64,000 bases of DNA from Erythrobacter sp. SG61-1L (GCF_001305965.1 NZ_JXQC01000003.1:372001-436000); one strand, 5' to 3'; positions 8,752 through 18,153 are shown, numbered from the stretch's first letter. The notes: generated by a model not told the origin, from the sequence alone. Translations and numbers: made by a program.

Positions 8752-10215
8752 ATGAAGTTCACATTCTCCACTGCCGCCGAAAGCCAGCTTCCCCGCCTGC
8801 GTGCCATGGCGATCGATCAGGACGGGCTGCCCGCCGATCTTGAAGCTTCGGTGGTGGAAGGCGCCAAGGCGGCGCGTTTCAGCGGCAAGGCAGGCCAGAT
8901 CTTCGAAACTTTCGTGGAACGCGATGGGGCGGTGCTGCGCCTCGCACTGGCAGGTACGGGCCTGACCGGCGCATCGGATCGCGATGCTGCGATGGAACTG
9001 GCCGGTGCCGCGCTGGCAACCCGTTTCCTCACTTCGGGCGAGACGGCGATGGCGCTCGATCTGTCGCGCTCCGGCCTTTCCGCCTCGCAGGCTGCCTCGG
9101 TTCTGCTGGGCCTGCGGCTGCGCAGCTGGCGCCACGATGCCTATCGCACGCGCCTGAAGGACGAGCAGAAAGTCAGCCTCGGCGAAGTGGTGGTAACGTC
9201 CGCGCCGGAAGGCACCGAAGCTGCGTGGGCTGTGTTGCAGGCGCTGGCTGAGGGCGTGGAATTCACGCGTGAACTGGTCACCGAACCGGCCAACATCATT
9301 TACCCGGAAAGCTTCGTCGAACGCTGCCAGGCCCGTTTCGCAGGCACTGGTGCGGAACTGACCGTGCTGGACGAAGCCGAAATGGCCGCGCTGGGCATGG
9401 GCGCGCTGTTGGGCGTGGCGCAGGGTTCCGCCCGCAAGCCGCGCCTGCTGGCGGTGAAGTGGAATGGCGGCAAGCCGGGTGAAAAGCCGTTGGCCTTCGT
9501 CGGCAAGGGTGTCACTTTCGACACGGGCGGCATTTCGCTCAAGCCCGCGGCGGGCATGGAGGAAATGAAGTGGGACATGGGCGGCGCCGGTGCCGTGGCT
9601 GGCGCGATGCTGGCCATTGTGAAGCGCAAGGCTGCGGCCAATGTCATCGGCGTAATGGGGCTGGTGGAAAACATGCCCGACGGCAACGCGCAGCGCCCCG
9701 GTGACGTGGTTACATCCATGTCGGGCCAGACGGTGGAAGTCATCAACACCGACGCCGAAGGGCGGCTGGTGCTGTGTGACGTGTTGACCTGGGTGCAGCG
9801 CGAACATGCGCCTTCTGCCATCGTGGACCTTGCCACGCTGACCGGTGCGATGGTGATTACGCTCGGCCACGAGCAGGCCGGGCTGTTCTCCAACAATGAT
9901 ACGCTGGCCGGAAACCTCGTTGCGGCAGGCGATGCGAGCGGCGACAGGCTGTGGCGCATGCCGCTCGGCCCCGCTTACGACAAGCTGATCGACAGCCCGA
10001 TCGCCGACATGAAGAATGTCGGCCCGCGTTATGGCGGCTCGATCACGGCGGCGCAGTTCCTGCAGCGCTATATCGAAAACGGCACTCCCTGGGCGCATCT
10101 CGACATTGCCGGCATGGCCTGGGCCGACAAGCCCGGCGCCACATGGGACAAGGGCGCGACCGGCTATGGCGTGCGCCTGCTGGACCGCTACGTCCGCAAC
10201 GTGATCGAAGGCTGA
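8752..10215 (+). CDS. pepA: Cytosol (leucyl) aminopeptidase, M17 family
   Basis: A 487-residue cytoplasmic aminopeptidase that uses two metal ions to release N-terminal residues from peptides; family members also bind DNA in some bacteria. The M17 signature NTDAEGRL is at residues 332-339. Other metal and catalytic sites visible are VGKGVTFDTGGISLKP near 250 and KWDMGGAGAV near 275. The start has GGAG eight bases upstream. The small N-terminal domain is less conserved, as usual. holC follows 16 bp later, the order seen in many proteobacteria. Confidence 0.96.
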   Translation: MKFTFSTAAESQLPRLRAMAIDQDGLPADLEASVVEGAKAARFSGKAGQIFETFVERDGAVLRLALAGTGLTGASDRDAAMELAGAALATRFLTSGETAMALDLSRSGLSASQAASVLLGLRLRSWRHDAYRTRLKDEQKVSLGEVVVTSAPEGTEAAWAVLQALAEGVEFTRELVTEPANIIYPESFVERCQARFAGTGAELTVLDEAEMAALGMGALLGVAQGSARKPRLLAVKWNGGKPGEKPLAFVGKGVTFDTGGISLKPAAGMEEMKWDMGGAGAVAGAMLAIVKRKAAANVIGVMGLVENMPDGNAQRPGDVVTSMSGQTVEVINTDAEGRLVLCDVLTWVQREHAPSAIVDLATLTGAMVITLGHEQAGLFSNNDTLAGNLVAAGDASGDRLWRMPLGPAYDKLIDSPIADMKNVGPRYGGSITAAQFLQRYIENGTPWAHLDIAGMAWADKPGATWDKGATGYGVRLLDRYVRNVIEG

Positions 10216-10231
10216 TCGCGGGCGGGAGGCG

Positions 10232-10669
10232 ATGCGGGTCGATTTCTACCAACTGGGCACCGAGGCGGCAGAGCGGGCAATCCCGCTGCTGGCCGCCAAG
10301 GTGCGTCAGGCGGGGGAGCGGCTGCTGGTCGTCTCGCAGGAAGAGGCGCAATTGCGCGCCGTTTCCGCTGCCCTGTGGGCCGAGGCAGGGGAGGAATTCC
10401 TTGCCCACGGCTTTGCAGGGGAAGCGCATGCGGATCGTCAACCGATCCTGCTGGCTCCATCTTGCGAAGCGGCGAACGGGGCGCGGATGGTGATGTTTGC
10501 CGACGGGTTGTGGCGGGATGAAGGGACCGGCTTCGGCCGCGCCTTTCTGCTGTTCGGCGATGACGGCATCGAAGGTGCGCGCGGTGCATGGCGCAGTCTC
10601 GGTACGGCCACGGAAGTGGAGCGCCGCTTCTGGAAACGCGAAAACGGGCGCTGGCGCGAGGGTCCGTAG
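10232..10669 (+). CDS. holC: DNA polymerase III subunit chi
   Basis: A 145-residue clamp-loader accessory subunit that links the replicase to single-strand binding protein. It begins MRVDFYQLG, the usual start of HolC, and has the Rossmann-like order of the family (ERLLVVSQEEAQLRAVSAALW, then a FLAHGF block and QPILLA). The C-terminal RRFWKRENGRWREG resembles the K/R-rich family end. GGGAGG lies just before the ATG. It is probably co-transcribed with pepA, 16 bp upstream. Confidence 0.9.
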   Translation: MRVDFYQLGTEAAERAIPLLAAKVRQAGERLLVVSQEEAQLRAVSAALWAEAGEEFLAHGFAGEAHADRQPILLAPSCEAANGARMVMFADGLWRDEGTGFGRAFLLFGDDGIEGARGAWRSLGTATEVERRFWKRENGRWREGP

Positions 10670-10748
10670 CGGCAAAGCGAGCGTTGCGGGGGTTGACCTG
10701 CAAAGCGCCTCCACAGACAAATCCCCTGCATCAAACAGGGAGTGGGAA

Positions 10749-11249
10749 ATGCGCAATCTGGTGATCCTGTACGGCGCGCTGGCGCTGGCCGCCTGCGGCT
10801 CCGAAAAATCCGGAACGATCGAAACCAAGGACGGGACGACCGAATACACCGTCGACAATTCGGGCGATGGCGGATCGATGACGATCAAGACCAAGGACGG
10901 GGAATTCAATGTCCAGTCCGGTTCTGACGCTTCTGCTGCCGGCCTGCCGGACGGTTTCACTGTCTATCCCGGCGCGGAAGTGGTGACGAATGCCAGGATG
11001 AGCAGCGATACCGGCAGCAACAACAATCTGGTGATGAGTACCAGCGCTTCTCCCGATCAGGTGGTGGATTTCTACACCAAGCAGGCGAAGGCCGCTGGCG
11101 TAGAGATCGAAACCGAAATGAAGATGGACAAGGTCCGCATTGTTGGCGGCAAGTCGAAGGATGGCCTGACTTTTACGGTCCACACCTCACCCAATGACGA
11201 TGGGAAGACATCGGTCAGCCTTGGGCTGAGCCGCGAGAAGGCGAAATAG
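10749..11249 (+). CDS. Predicted outer-membrane or periplasmic lipoprotein, function unknown
   Basis: A 166-residue protein with a lipoprotein signal: RNLVILYGALALAACGS gives a lipobox LAAC with the modified Cys at residue 16 or so. After it come a short repeat-like acidic region (TIETKDGTTEYTVD, MTIKTKDGEFNVQ) and a domain with GFTVYPGAEVV, then SPDQVVDFYTKQAKAAGV and a KDGLTFTVHTS strand. The last pattern resembles domains that read a scalar from a lipoprotein in other sphingomonads, but I cannot name the family. GGGAG lies upstream of the ATG. It may have its own promoter in the 79-bp gap after holC. Confidence 0.8.
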   Translation: MRNLVILYGALALAACGSEKSGTIETKDGTTEYTVDNSGDGGSMTIKTKDGEFNVQSGSDASAAGLPDGFTVYPGAEVVTNARMSSDTGSNNNLVMSTSASPDQVVDFYTKQAKAAGVEIETEMKMDKVRIVGGKSKDGLTFTVHTSPNDDGKTSVSLGLSREKAK

Positions 11250-11375
11250 GCAGTCTTCCAGAGGGGCAGGGGCATCGCTTGCTCTTGCCCCGACGGTCCG
11301 GGGGCGCTAGGGGCGCGCGCGAAATCCATACGAGGGCGCGCCCGGTGCCTTTGAACTCGCATAAGGAACAATCCC

Positions 11376-11798
11376 ATGGCGGTTACCCGCACCTTCTCGA
11401 TCATCAAGCCCGACGCCACCCGTCGTAACCTGACCGGCGCCGTCACCAAGATGCTGGAAGAAGCCGGCCTGCGCGTCGTCGCTTCCAAGCGCATCCACAT
11501 GAGCCGCGAACAGGCCGAAGGCTTCTACGCGGTCCACAAGGAACGCCCCTTCTTCGGCGAACTGGTCGAATTCATGATCAGCGGCCCGGTCGTCGTGCAG
11601 GTGCTGGAAGGCGAAGACGCCGTGAAGCGCAACCGCGACATCATGGGCGCCACGAACCCCGCCAATGCCGAGCCGGGCACCATCCGCAAGGAACTGGCCG
11701 AATCGATCGAAGCCAATTCGGTCCATGGTTCGGACTCGGATGAAAATGCGGCGATCGAAATCGCCTTCTTCTTCAAGCCGGAAGAAATCGTCGGCTGA
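11376..11798 (+). CDS. ndk: Nucleoside diphosphate kinase
   Basis: A 140-residue enzyme that passes the gamma phosphate of ATP to other nucleoside diphosphates through a phosphohistidine. The N-terminal [14 protein letters not shown] block, the RPFF and [10 protein letters not shown] motifs, and the active-site NSVHGSDS with its catalytic His near residue 117 are all present. Length is exactly that of the family. It is followed by a hairpin terminator 25 bp after the stop, so it is likely a single-gene unit. Confidence 0.98.
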   Translation: MAVTRTFSIIKPDATRRNLTGAVTKMLEEAGLRVVASKRIHMSREQAEGFYAVHKERPFFGELVEFMISGPVVVQVLEGEDAVKRNRDIMGATNPANAEPGTIRKELAESIEANSVHGSDSDENAAIEIAFFFKPEEIVG

Positions 11799-11823
11799 AC
11801 CGGCCTTCAGGCTGAACGAGACT

Positions 11824-11852
11824 AAGGGCCGTCCTTCAGGGCGGCCCTTTTT
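11824..11852 (+). terminator. Rho-independent terminator of ndk
   Basis: AAGGGCCGTCC at 11824-11834 can pair with GGGCGGCCCTT at 11839-11849 (one G-T pair), with a small loop and five Ts at 11848-11852. It starts 25 bp past the ndk stop. Confidence 0.85.
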
Positions 11853-11880
11853 CGTTGGCGACATGTCGAACCCGTCTCGC

Positions 11881-12531
11881 TCAGGGCGGGGGCAGATTAT
11901 TGGCCCATTCGCGCAGTCCAATGTAAAATTCATCCAGCGCCGCGCGGGTCTTGCCGGTCAGCCGGTGGAGCTTGCGCCTGCGGTCCGCATGGTCGGGCAA
12001 ATCGTCGATCAGGCGTAAATCCGCCAGCCGCTTCAGCGCCATGTAGAAGGCGCCAGGCGAAGTGTCCGATCGGGCGAGGAGTTCGCCTGTCGTCAGGCAT
12101 TCCTCGTCATAGAGCCAGAGCAGGATCTGAAACTCGCCGGAAAAGACCTTGGTCCGCAACAGATCCTGCAATCGCGTGACCGAGCCGAAAATTCCCTTTT
12201 CCGCGTCAGCCCGACGCCCGCAGGGTTCCCACATCACCGGAAAGCGCAGTTCCTGCGTCAGAATGTCATGGGTGTCGGTACTCAGTCGCCAGGTGCGACG
12301 GCGGCCATCCGCATCGTCCCGTTCCCAGCCAATCAATTGCCGCGCGGCGAGATTGCCGAGTGATTTCTGGAAGGTGGCGAGGGCCACATGGCATCTGGAC
12401 GAAAGCTCACCCGAAGTGGCGGAGCTGTTTTCAAAAAGTTCGAGGAGAATCTGATATTCGCAGGACAGAACCCTGATTCCAAGGTTCTCTGCGATCATAT
12501 CTGCAAGAACGCTCTTGCTACGGGCCAGCAC
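11881..12531 (-). CDS. Transcriptional regulator with two tandem MarR-like winged-helix domains
   Basis: A 216-residue protein, GTG start at 12531 (an ATG at 12498 is an alternative; neither has a strong ribosome site). It is built of two similar halves: SCEYQILLELFENSSATSGEL near residue 23 matches SGEFQILLWLYDEECLTTGEL near 132, and each is followed by a helix-turn-helix and a wing (DDADGRRRTWRLS and DHADRRRKLHRLT). Each half looks like a MarR-type DNA-binding domain without the dimerisation helices. One chain could therefore contact both half sites. The target is unknown; the neighbours are ndk and a sulfotransferase. It could instead be called a duplicated PadR/MarR hybrid. Confidence 0.7.
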   Translation of the reverse strand: MLARSKSVLADMIAENLGIRVLSCEYQILLELFENSSATSGELSSRCHVALATFQKSLGNLAARQLIGWERDDADGRRRTWRLSTDTHDILTQELRFPVMWEPCGRRADAEKGIFGSVTRLQDLLRTKVFSGEFQILLWLYDEECLTTGELLARSDTSPGAFYMALKRLADLRLIDDLPDHADRRRKLHRLTGKTRAALDEFYIGLREWANNLPPP

Positions 12532-12768
12532 AAATCAACTCGCACATCTTGTCATAAGGTTGCCTCACTTGCCGAAATACCAGAGCTTCGCCATGAATTT
12601 TGCAGCTAAATTTTGCACTGGAATGTGACCGGTGCGACGCCCAGTAAAGTGCGGCGACCCGCCGGTAACGGCAAGTGGGTAACTGCCCGGTCCAGTGATG
12701 GGCCGGGCTTCTTTCTTCCACGCCATTCGATTCACAACAGCCTGGCGTTCAGAATTTGCGCGCCCGTA

Positions 12769-13965
12769 TCAGGCCGACTGGAAGGCGCGCATATCATCGG
12801 CATGGCGCATATGGGGCGAAGTGCCCGCGCGCCTTTGTTCGCGATGCATGGCGGCGATGGCGCGGTCCGACAGATCCAGTTCGAGCCTGCGATAGATGGA
12901 AGCCATCGCCATTTCCCAGTCCAGTTCGAAGGCGTGGAAGTCCACGCGCGCAAGGGGGCCGCGGAACCCGGTCAGGGCAGCTTCGGCCCGCTGTTCACGC
13001 AGAGCGATCTTGCGCTGCCATTCCTGCTCAATCCAGCCCAACTCCACTGCGTCAGACTGGATAGTCATCTGGTTGGCCACCAGTGATACGGCGCTGCGCG
13101 CCACGTCGCGCGCCGCGCGATGGGTCACGATGGCGCGGGCATTGGGGAACTGGGCGAACAGGGCGGGCAGGTCTTCCGCGAATTGGGGCACCTTCATCAC
13201 GCGCGGGCGGCGGGCATTGCCGTGCCGAGCCGCGTCAGTCGCCAGAATGCGGGCGAACTCCCGATAGACGGGCGCGGGATCGCGCTGTTCGCTGAAACGG
13301 GTGAAACTGGGCACGTGCCACTGGGCTTCATAGGCGCAATGGTTCAGCGCGCTGGCCAGCCAGCCCAGTTCCTCATCCGCACGGCCCGCGCCGAAGGGAT
13401 GGATGGAATCGATCCACGGGTCGATCCGCCGCGCACCCAACAACATGCAGGCAGAGCGCAGGGCGCGAAAGTCCGGCATTTCCGGCACGGGGTTCCAGCT
13501 ATCGCAAAAGCGTGTGCTGGAATGGGCGGGATCGGCGGCGAGCAGGCGATGGATACGCGTGGTGCCCGCGCGCATCTGTCCGATGACGAGGATGGGCGGC
13601 GCCAGCCGGGTGCGGGCAAGGCGGGGATTGCGTTCCCACAGCCGCCCTAGCCGCAGGCGCTGGCTCAGCACGCGCACCAACTGACCGTGAGCGACTGCCT
13701 CGCCCAGCGGGTTGAGGCGCGCTTCTGCCACGAGGGCCTCAGTCAGCACTTCAAGCCTTAGGCGGAAATCAGCCGCATCTTCCTCGCACCGACCGCCAAT
13801 TTCGCTGCCGCCGCGCACGGAGCGGTAGGCCTTGCGCCACAGGGCCTCGGGGTCCAGCGGTGGGCGGGAGAGCATTCCCTTGCGCCATGCACTGTCCAGC
13901 CACTCATTGATCCGGTCGATCAGCGGCGCGCGGGCCAGAGGGTGGATGCGGGGGCAGCGCGCCAT
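12769..13965 (-). CDS. Sulfotransferase family protein
   Basis: A 398-residue protein. The 5'-phosphosulfate loop of PAPS-dependent sulfotransferases is seen as ILVIGQMRAGTTRIHRLLA near residue 125, and the 3'-phosphate region as PNARAIVTHRAARDVARS near 280. The long N-terminal part (SAWRKGML, ADFRLRLEVL) and the substrate region with WNPVPEMP are those of the large bacterial sulfotransferase family that acts on lipids or small molecules. Its start is 4 bp after the purN stop, so it is read from the purine transcript. The substrate cannot be inferred. Confidence 0.85.
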   Translation of the reverse strand: MARCPRIHPLARAPLIDRINEWLDSAWRKGMLSRPPLDPEALWRKAYRSVRGGSEIGGRCEEDAADFRLRLEVLTEALVAEARLNPLGEAVAHGQLVRVLSQRLRLGRLWERNPRLARTRLAPPILVIGQMRAGTTRIHRLLAADPAHSSTRFCDSWNPVPEMPDFRALRSACMLLGARRIDPWIDSIHPFGAGRADEELGWLASALNHCAYEAQWHVPSFTRFSEQRDPAPVYREFARILATDAARHGNARRPRVMKVPQFAEDLPALFAQFPNARAIVTHRAARDVARSAVSLVANQMTIQSDAVELGWIEQEWQRKIALREQRAEAALTGFRGPLARVDFHAFELDWEMAMASIYRRLELDLSDRAIAAMHREQRRAGTSPHMRHADDMRAFQSA

Positions 13966-13969
13966 GGCC

Positions 13970-14920
13970 CTAGAACTCCGCTGCCGCGTTTATCAGGCCG
14001 GAAAGCTTCTTGGGCGCCACCGAATGCCAGCTTGCCGCAAGCCTTTCGGCCACTTCGTCCCAGTCGGTGTCGCCCAGATCCAGCCGCAGGCCGATCCAGC
14101 CATCGCCGAAATAGGCGGGGCGGTAATAGCGGTTCTCGTCATGCTCGATCAGCATGGCCTGCTCCTCGGCGCCGCTGATTTTCACCAGCAGGGCCGTCTT
14201 TCCGTCGCCATGGTGGTTCATCGAGACATAGGCGAATTTCTTGCCGCCCGCGATACCGAAACAGGGCATCCCGTGGGAAAGCACTTCATCCGCATCGGGC
14301 AGGGCAAGGGCGCGTGCGCGCACCTGCCCGGCCAGCCATTCCGGATCGACTTCGCGCCCGACATAGGCGTTCAGCACTCGCGAATAGAGCTGGTGTTCGG
14401 CGATCAGCACCCGCTTCGCCAGCGAGTCTTCCGTATCGCCGGGAATGATTGCAACTTCCGCCTGCCCCAGAATCTCGCCCGCATCGAGTTCCGCCGTCAC
14501 CAGATGGACAGTGGCCCCTGCATGGCTGTCCCCCGCTTCCAGCGCGCGGGCATGGGTATGCAGGCCCTTGTATTTCGGCAACAGGGAAGGGTGGATGTTG
14601 AGCATCCGGCCTTCCCAGCGGCGCACGAAATCCGCGCCCAGCACGCGCATATAGCCTGCCAGCGCGACATGGGTGGCGCCTGCTTCACGGATGGCCCGGT
14701 CCATCGAATCTTCGTGAACTGCGCGCTCCATTTCCTTGTGGGAAAGGGCAAAAGTGGGAATGCCTTCGGCCTCCGCCAGCTTCAGTCCGCCAGCTTCGGG
14801 ATCGTTGCTGGCGACGAGCACAACATCGTAAGCCGCATCGTTCATGCGGCTGGCATAGAGTAGCGCGGCCATATTTGTACCGCTGCCGGAAATCAGGATC
14901 GCGACCCGGGCCCGTGTCAT
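13970..14920 (-). CDS. purN: Phosphoribosylglycinamide formyltransferase fused to a YjbR/MmcQ-like domain
   Basis: The first 195 residues are PurN, which transfers formyl from 10-formyl-THF to GAR in IMP synthesis: ILISGSGTNMAALL near residue 8, LAGYMRVL near 88, and the catalytic block NIHPSLLPKYKGLHTH near 108, with HLVTAELDAGEI after it. Stand-alone PurN is about 190-215 residues. Here about 110 more follow in frame: LPDADEVLSHGMPCFGIAGGKKFAYVS, then DENRYYRPAYFGDGWIGLRLD, which is the pattern of YjbR/MmcQ small proteins of unknown role. There is no break between them. purM is 146 bp upstream on the same strand, the sulfotransferase 4 bp downstream. Confidence 0.92.
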   Translation of the reverse strand: MTRARVAILISGSGTNMAALLYASRMNDAAYDVVLVASNDPEAGGLKLAEAEGIPTFALSHKEMERAVHEDSMDRAIREAGATHVALAGYMRVLGADFVRRWEGRMLNIHPSLLPKYKGLHTHARALEAGDSHAGATVHLVTAELDAGEILGQAEVAIIPGDTEDSLAKRVLIAEHQLYSRVLNAYVGREVDPEWLAGQVRARALALPDADEVLSHGMPCFGIAGGKKFAYVSMNHHGDGKTALLVKISGAEEQAMLIEHDENRYYRPAYFGDGWIGLRLDLGDTDWDEVAERLAASWHSVAPKKLSGLINAAAEF

Positions 14921-15066
14921 CCCACGCGCCTCAACCTGCCGGGTCGGCCGCTATGCAACATCTTGAAGCCCTCCCCTTTCGGGCAGACTTTGCGGCAGGA
15001 AGCGCACTTGCACAAGCACGGGATTTATACGCGGCTTCGCCGGAAGCGCGTGGTTGCCGCCACGAA

Positions 15067-16173
15067 TCATGCCAGATGGCTGGCTTCCCATGCTTCTGAC
15101 GCGCCCCAGATACCCGCCGCGCCGCGCACGGTGCAGCCGCGTTCGCCCGCCTCGATGCTGCCGATGCGGAACAATGTTTCCCCGCGCGAGGCAAGCTCTG
15201 CCGTCACTTCCTCCACCTGCGCCTCGTCCACAGCCAGCACCATGCCGATGCCGCAGTTGAAGGTGCGGGCCATTTCGCCGGGCACGATATTGCCCTGATT
15301 CTGCAGGAAACCCATCAGCGCGGTTTGCTCCCAGCTTCCAGCGTCGATCACCGCATGGGCGCCCTTGGGCAGCACGCGGGGGACGTTCTCCAGCAGGCCG
15401 CCGCCAGTGATGTGTGCCAGAGCGGCGATCTTGCCGCCGCGGATCGTGGGTAGCAGGCTCTGCACGTAAATCCGGGTCGGCTCGATCAGATAGTCGATCA
15501 GCAGGCGCGAAGAATCGAACGGTGCCGGTTCGGCCAGCTTCCAGGCAAGATCGGTCGCCAGGCGGCGGACCAGTGAATAGCCGTTGGAATGAACGCCCGA
15601 ACTGGCAAGGCCCAGCAGCACCTGCCCCGGCGCGACCTTGTCGCCCGTGAGCTGTTCGCCGCGCTCCACTGCGCCCACGCAGAAGCCGGCCAGATCATAT
15701 TCGCCATCGGCATACATGCCCGGCATTTCAGCCGTTTCGCCGCCGATCAGCGCGCAGCGCGCAATGCGGCAGCCATCGGCGATCCCGGCAATCACGCGTT
15801 CGGCAACACCGGTATCCAGCTTGCCGGTGGCGAAATAGTCGAGGAAGAACAGCGGTTCCGCGCCCTGAACGATCAGATCGTTCACGCACATGGCCACAAG
15901 GTCGATCCCGATCGTGTCATGCCGGTCATGGTCGATGGCCAGCTTCACCTTGGTGCCCACGCCGTCATTGCCGGCCACAAGCAGTGGATCCTTGTAGCCG
16001 GCCGCGCGCGGATCGAAGAAACCGCCGAAGCCGCCCAGTTCAGAATCCGCGCCGGGCCGCGCTGTGGCCTTCACCAGAGGGCCGATTGCCTTGACCAGCG
16101 CATTGCCGGCGTCGATCGAAACACCGGCCTGTTCGTAGGTATAGGAGCCGGTCGAGGGTTTGCTGGACGTCAT
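15067..16173 (-). CDS. purM: Phosphoribosylformylglycinamidine cyclo-ligase
   Basis: A 368-residue enzyme that closes the imidazole ring in IMP synthesis (FGAM to AIR, using ATP). The start [24 protein letters not shown] is the normal family N-terminus. Visible motifs are [43 protein letters not shown] and [14 protein letters not shown], and the C-terminal half has [14 protein letters not shown]. Length is typical. It heads the purM-purN-sulfotransferase minus-strand unit; its promoter must lie in the 72 bp shared with the divergent gene at 16246. Confidence 0.97.
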   Translation of the reverse strand: MTSSKPSTGSYTYEQAGVSIDAGNALVKAIGPLVKATARPGADSELGGFGGFFDPRAAGYKDPLLVAGNDGVGTKVKLAIDHDRHDTIGIDLVAMCVNDLIVQGAEPLFFLDYFATGKLDTGVAERVIAGIADGCRIARCALIGGETAEMPGMYADGEYDLAGFCVGAVERGEQLTGDKVAPGQVLLGLASSGVHSNGYSLVRRLATDLAWKLAEPAPFDSSRLLIDYLIEPTRIYVQSLLPTIRGGKIAALAHITGGGLLENVPRVLPKGAHAVIDAGSWEQTALMGFLQNQGNIVPGEMARTFNCGIGMVLAVDEAQVEEVTAELASRGETLFRIGSIEAGERGCTVRGAAGIWGASEAWEASHLA

Positions 16174-16245
16174 GGAAAAGGCCTTTGGCGCATTCGCGCT
16201 TGGATTTCCATGTCCCTTTGGGCAAAAGGCGCGCGGTTTCCACTA

Positions 16246-17538
16246 ATGACCACTTTTGCAGCAACCTTTCGTCCCACGATGGACCGCCCGGCAAGCTGGA
16301 TTGCGGCGCTGGGGGCGTTTGGCCTGGCGATCGTGGCCGGAACTGCGCTGATTGCGCAGGTTTCCGGGGATCGCGGCATCGCGCCCGTGGCCAGCAGCAC
16401 CGATATTTCCATCGGCGGAATCGAAGTGAACGCCACCGGCCGGAATGCCGACGATGCGCGTCGCAACGGCTGGCTGCAGGCCGAACGCAAGGCCTGGGAA
16501 AAGCTCGGCGGCCCGAAGATGAGCGATTCCGACATCGATTCGATGGTTTCCGCCGTCGTGATCGAGAGCGAGCAGATCGGCCCGCGCCGCTATATCGCGC
16601 GGCTGGGCGTGGTATTCGACAGGACCAAGGCCGGCCCGATGTTGAGCGGGCAGGGCGGCCCGGCGGTCCGTTCCGCGCCGATGCTGACGATTCCCGTCCT
16701 CAAATCGGGCGGAACCTACACCGTCTACGAAGTGCGTAATGTGTGGCAGCGCGCCTGGGCGGAATATCAGGCCGGGCGCAGCGCGATCGATTATGTCCGC
16801 CCATCCGGCGCAGGCGGTGATTCGCTGCTGGTGAATTACGGCCAGATCGGGCGCCGCAGCCGCAGCTGGTGGCGCAATGTGCTCGACGCTTTCGGTGCGG
16901 CCGATGTGATCGTGCCGGTTGCCCAGCTTGACCGGCAATGGCCCGGCGGCCCGGTGACGGGCACTTTCACGGCTCGCTATGGTCCGGATGACCGGTTCCT
17001 TGAGACCTTTACTCTCTCCGCCCGGAATGAAGACGAGGTTCCGGCGATGCTGAACAAGGCGATAGCCCGCTTCGACCAGATCTACACCGCCGCGCTCAAT
17101 GCCGGCCATCTGCGCCCCGATCCCAGCCTGCGGACTGACAGGGTGACGCTGGATCCCACGGTGGCGGCGCTGATCGCGGCCGAGCGCGATGCGCAGAGTG
17201 CGGAAGCCGCGGCGGCTGCCGCAGCCGCTGCCGCCGCTACAGCGGAAAGCGCGGCCCTGCCAGGCGAGACCTTGCCCGGCCCGCCGCCTGCGGCAGCTGT
17301 GGTGAACAGCTTCGTCGTCCAGTTCACTACGCCTAGTGCGGCGGCGGTCGATTCCGGCCTTGCTTCGGTGCGCGGCACTCCCGGTGTGCGCGGCGCAGCC
17401 ACCAGCAGCATGGCCATCGGCGGCGTTTCCGTGATGCGGGTCAGCTATGGTGGCGATCTGGCCGGGCTGGCGGCGGCCCTGCGCGCGCGCGGCTGGACCG
17501 TGAACCAGAGCGGCAATTCGCTGAGCATCAGCCGCTAA
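16246..17538 (+). CDS. Exported DUF2066-like protein with Ala-rich linker
   Basis: About 430 residues; ATG 16246 or 16279. An N-terminal hydrophobic segment (IAALGAFGLAIVAGTALIAQ) is a signal peptide or anchor. Residues 45-270 follow the DUF2066 pattern: GRNADDARRNGWLQAERKAWEKLGG, then RYIARLGVVFDR and a wide middle with WQRAWAEYQAG. After an Ala-rich stretch (residues near 310-330) there is a small C-terminal domain, VVNSFVVQFTTPSAAAVDSGL, then VSVMRVSYGG and LAAALRARGWTV, a beta-alpha-beta layout like those in heavy-metal-associated folds but without their CxxC. It sits 3 bp before hdaA, an association common in sphingomonads. Function unknown. Confidence 0.7.
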   Translation: MTTFAATFRPTMDRPASWIAALGAFGLAIVAGTALIAQVSGDRGIAPVASSTDISIGGIEVNATGRNADDARRNGWLQAERKAWEKLGGPKMSDSDIDSMVSAVVIESEQIGPRRYIARLGVVFDRTKAGPMLSGQGGPAVRSAPMLTIPVLKSGGTYTVYEVRNVWQRAWAEYQAGRSAIDYVRPSGAGGDSLLVNYGQIGRRSRSWWRNVLDAFGAADVIVPVAQLDRQWPGGPVTGTFTARYGPDDRFLETFTLSARNEDEVPAMLNKAIARFDQIYTAALNAGHLRPDPSLRTDRVTLDPTVAALIAAERDAQSAEAAAAAAAAAAATAESAALPGETLPGPPPAAAVVNSFVVQFTTPSAAAVDSGLASVRGTPGVRGAATSSMAIGGVSVMRVSYGGDLAGLAAALRARGWTVNQSGNSLSISR

Positions 17539-17541
17539 GCC

Positions 17542-18153
17542 ATGAGCCAGATTGCATTGCCATTGCGTGGCGGGCTGGGAGCCGGCCCCGCGCGGATCGT
17601 GGTCGGCAACGCGAATGCGCCGATATTCGATGCGCTGGCCACCCCGCAGAACTGGCCTTTCCGCACTGCCATCCTCGCCGGGGCGCCGCGTTCGGGCAAA
17701 TCGCTGATTGCGCGCTGGTTTGCCGAACAGGGCGTGGGCGAGGCAGTCGACGATGCGGACCGGATGGACGAGACCGAGCTGTTCCACCGTTGGAATCGCG
17801 CGCAGGAAAGCGGCACGCCACTGCTGCTGACCACAGGGAACGAGGGATGGGACATCGCCTTGCCCGATCTGCGATCGCGCATGGGGGCGGCGCTGAATCT
17901 CGAACTGGGCGAGCCGGATGACGATATGGCCGCCGCGCTGATCCTTGCCCATGCGCAGCTGCGCGGGCTTGTTCTGGGCGAAGGAGCCACCACATATCTC
18001 GTGCCCCGCGCAGAGCGCAGCTTTGCCGGGATAGAGAAACTTGTCGCGGCGATTGACCGGATCAGCCTGGAGCGGAAACAGCCTGCCACGCTCTCGATCT
18101 GGCGCGATGCGCTGGAGGCCGTTGTCGGCGCAGAGCAGCCTCGCTTGCTTTGA
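17542..18153 (+). CDS. hdaA: DnaA regulatory inactivator HdaA
   Basis: A 203-residue AAA+ protein related to the DnaA ATPase domain. In alphaproteobacteria HdaA works with the sliding clamp to promote hydrolysis of DnaA-ATP after initiation. Seen here: N-terminal QIALPLR, a likely clamp-binding motif at the very start; Walker A GAPRSGKS near residue 47; a DnaA-like LPDLRSRMGAALNLELGEPDDD region with the sensor arginine; and C-terminal RSFAGIEKLVAAIDRISLE. Walker B is weak (VDDADRMDE). Three bp separate it from the DUF2066-like gene. Confidence 0.88.
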   Translation: MSQIALPLRGGLGAGPARIVVGNANAPIFDALATPQNWPFRTAILAGAPRSGKSLIARWFAEQGVGEAVDDADRMDETELFHRWNRAQESGTPLLLTTGNEGWDIALPDLRSRMGAALNLELGEPDDDMAAALILAHAQLRGLVLGEGATTYLVPRAERSFAGIEKLVAAIDRISLERKQPATLSIWRDALEAVVGAEQPRLL

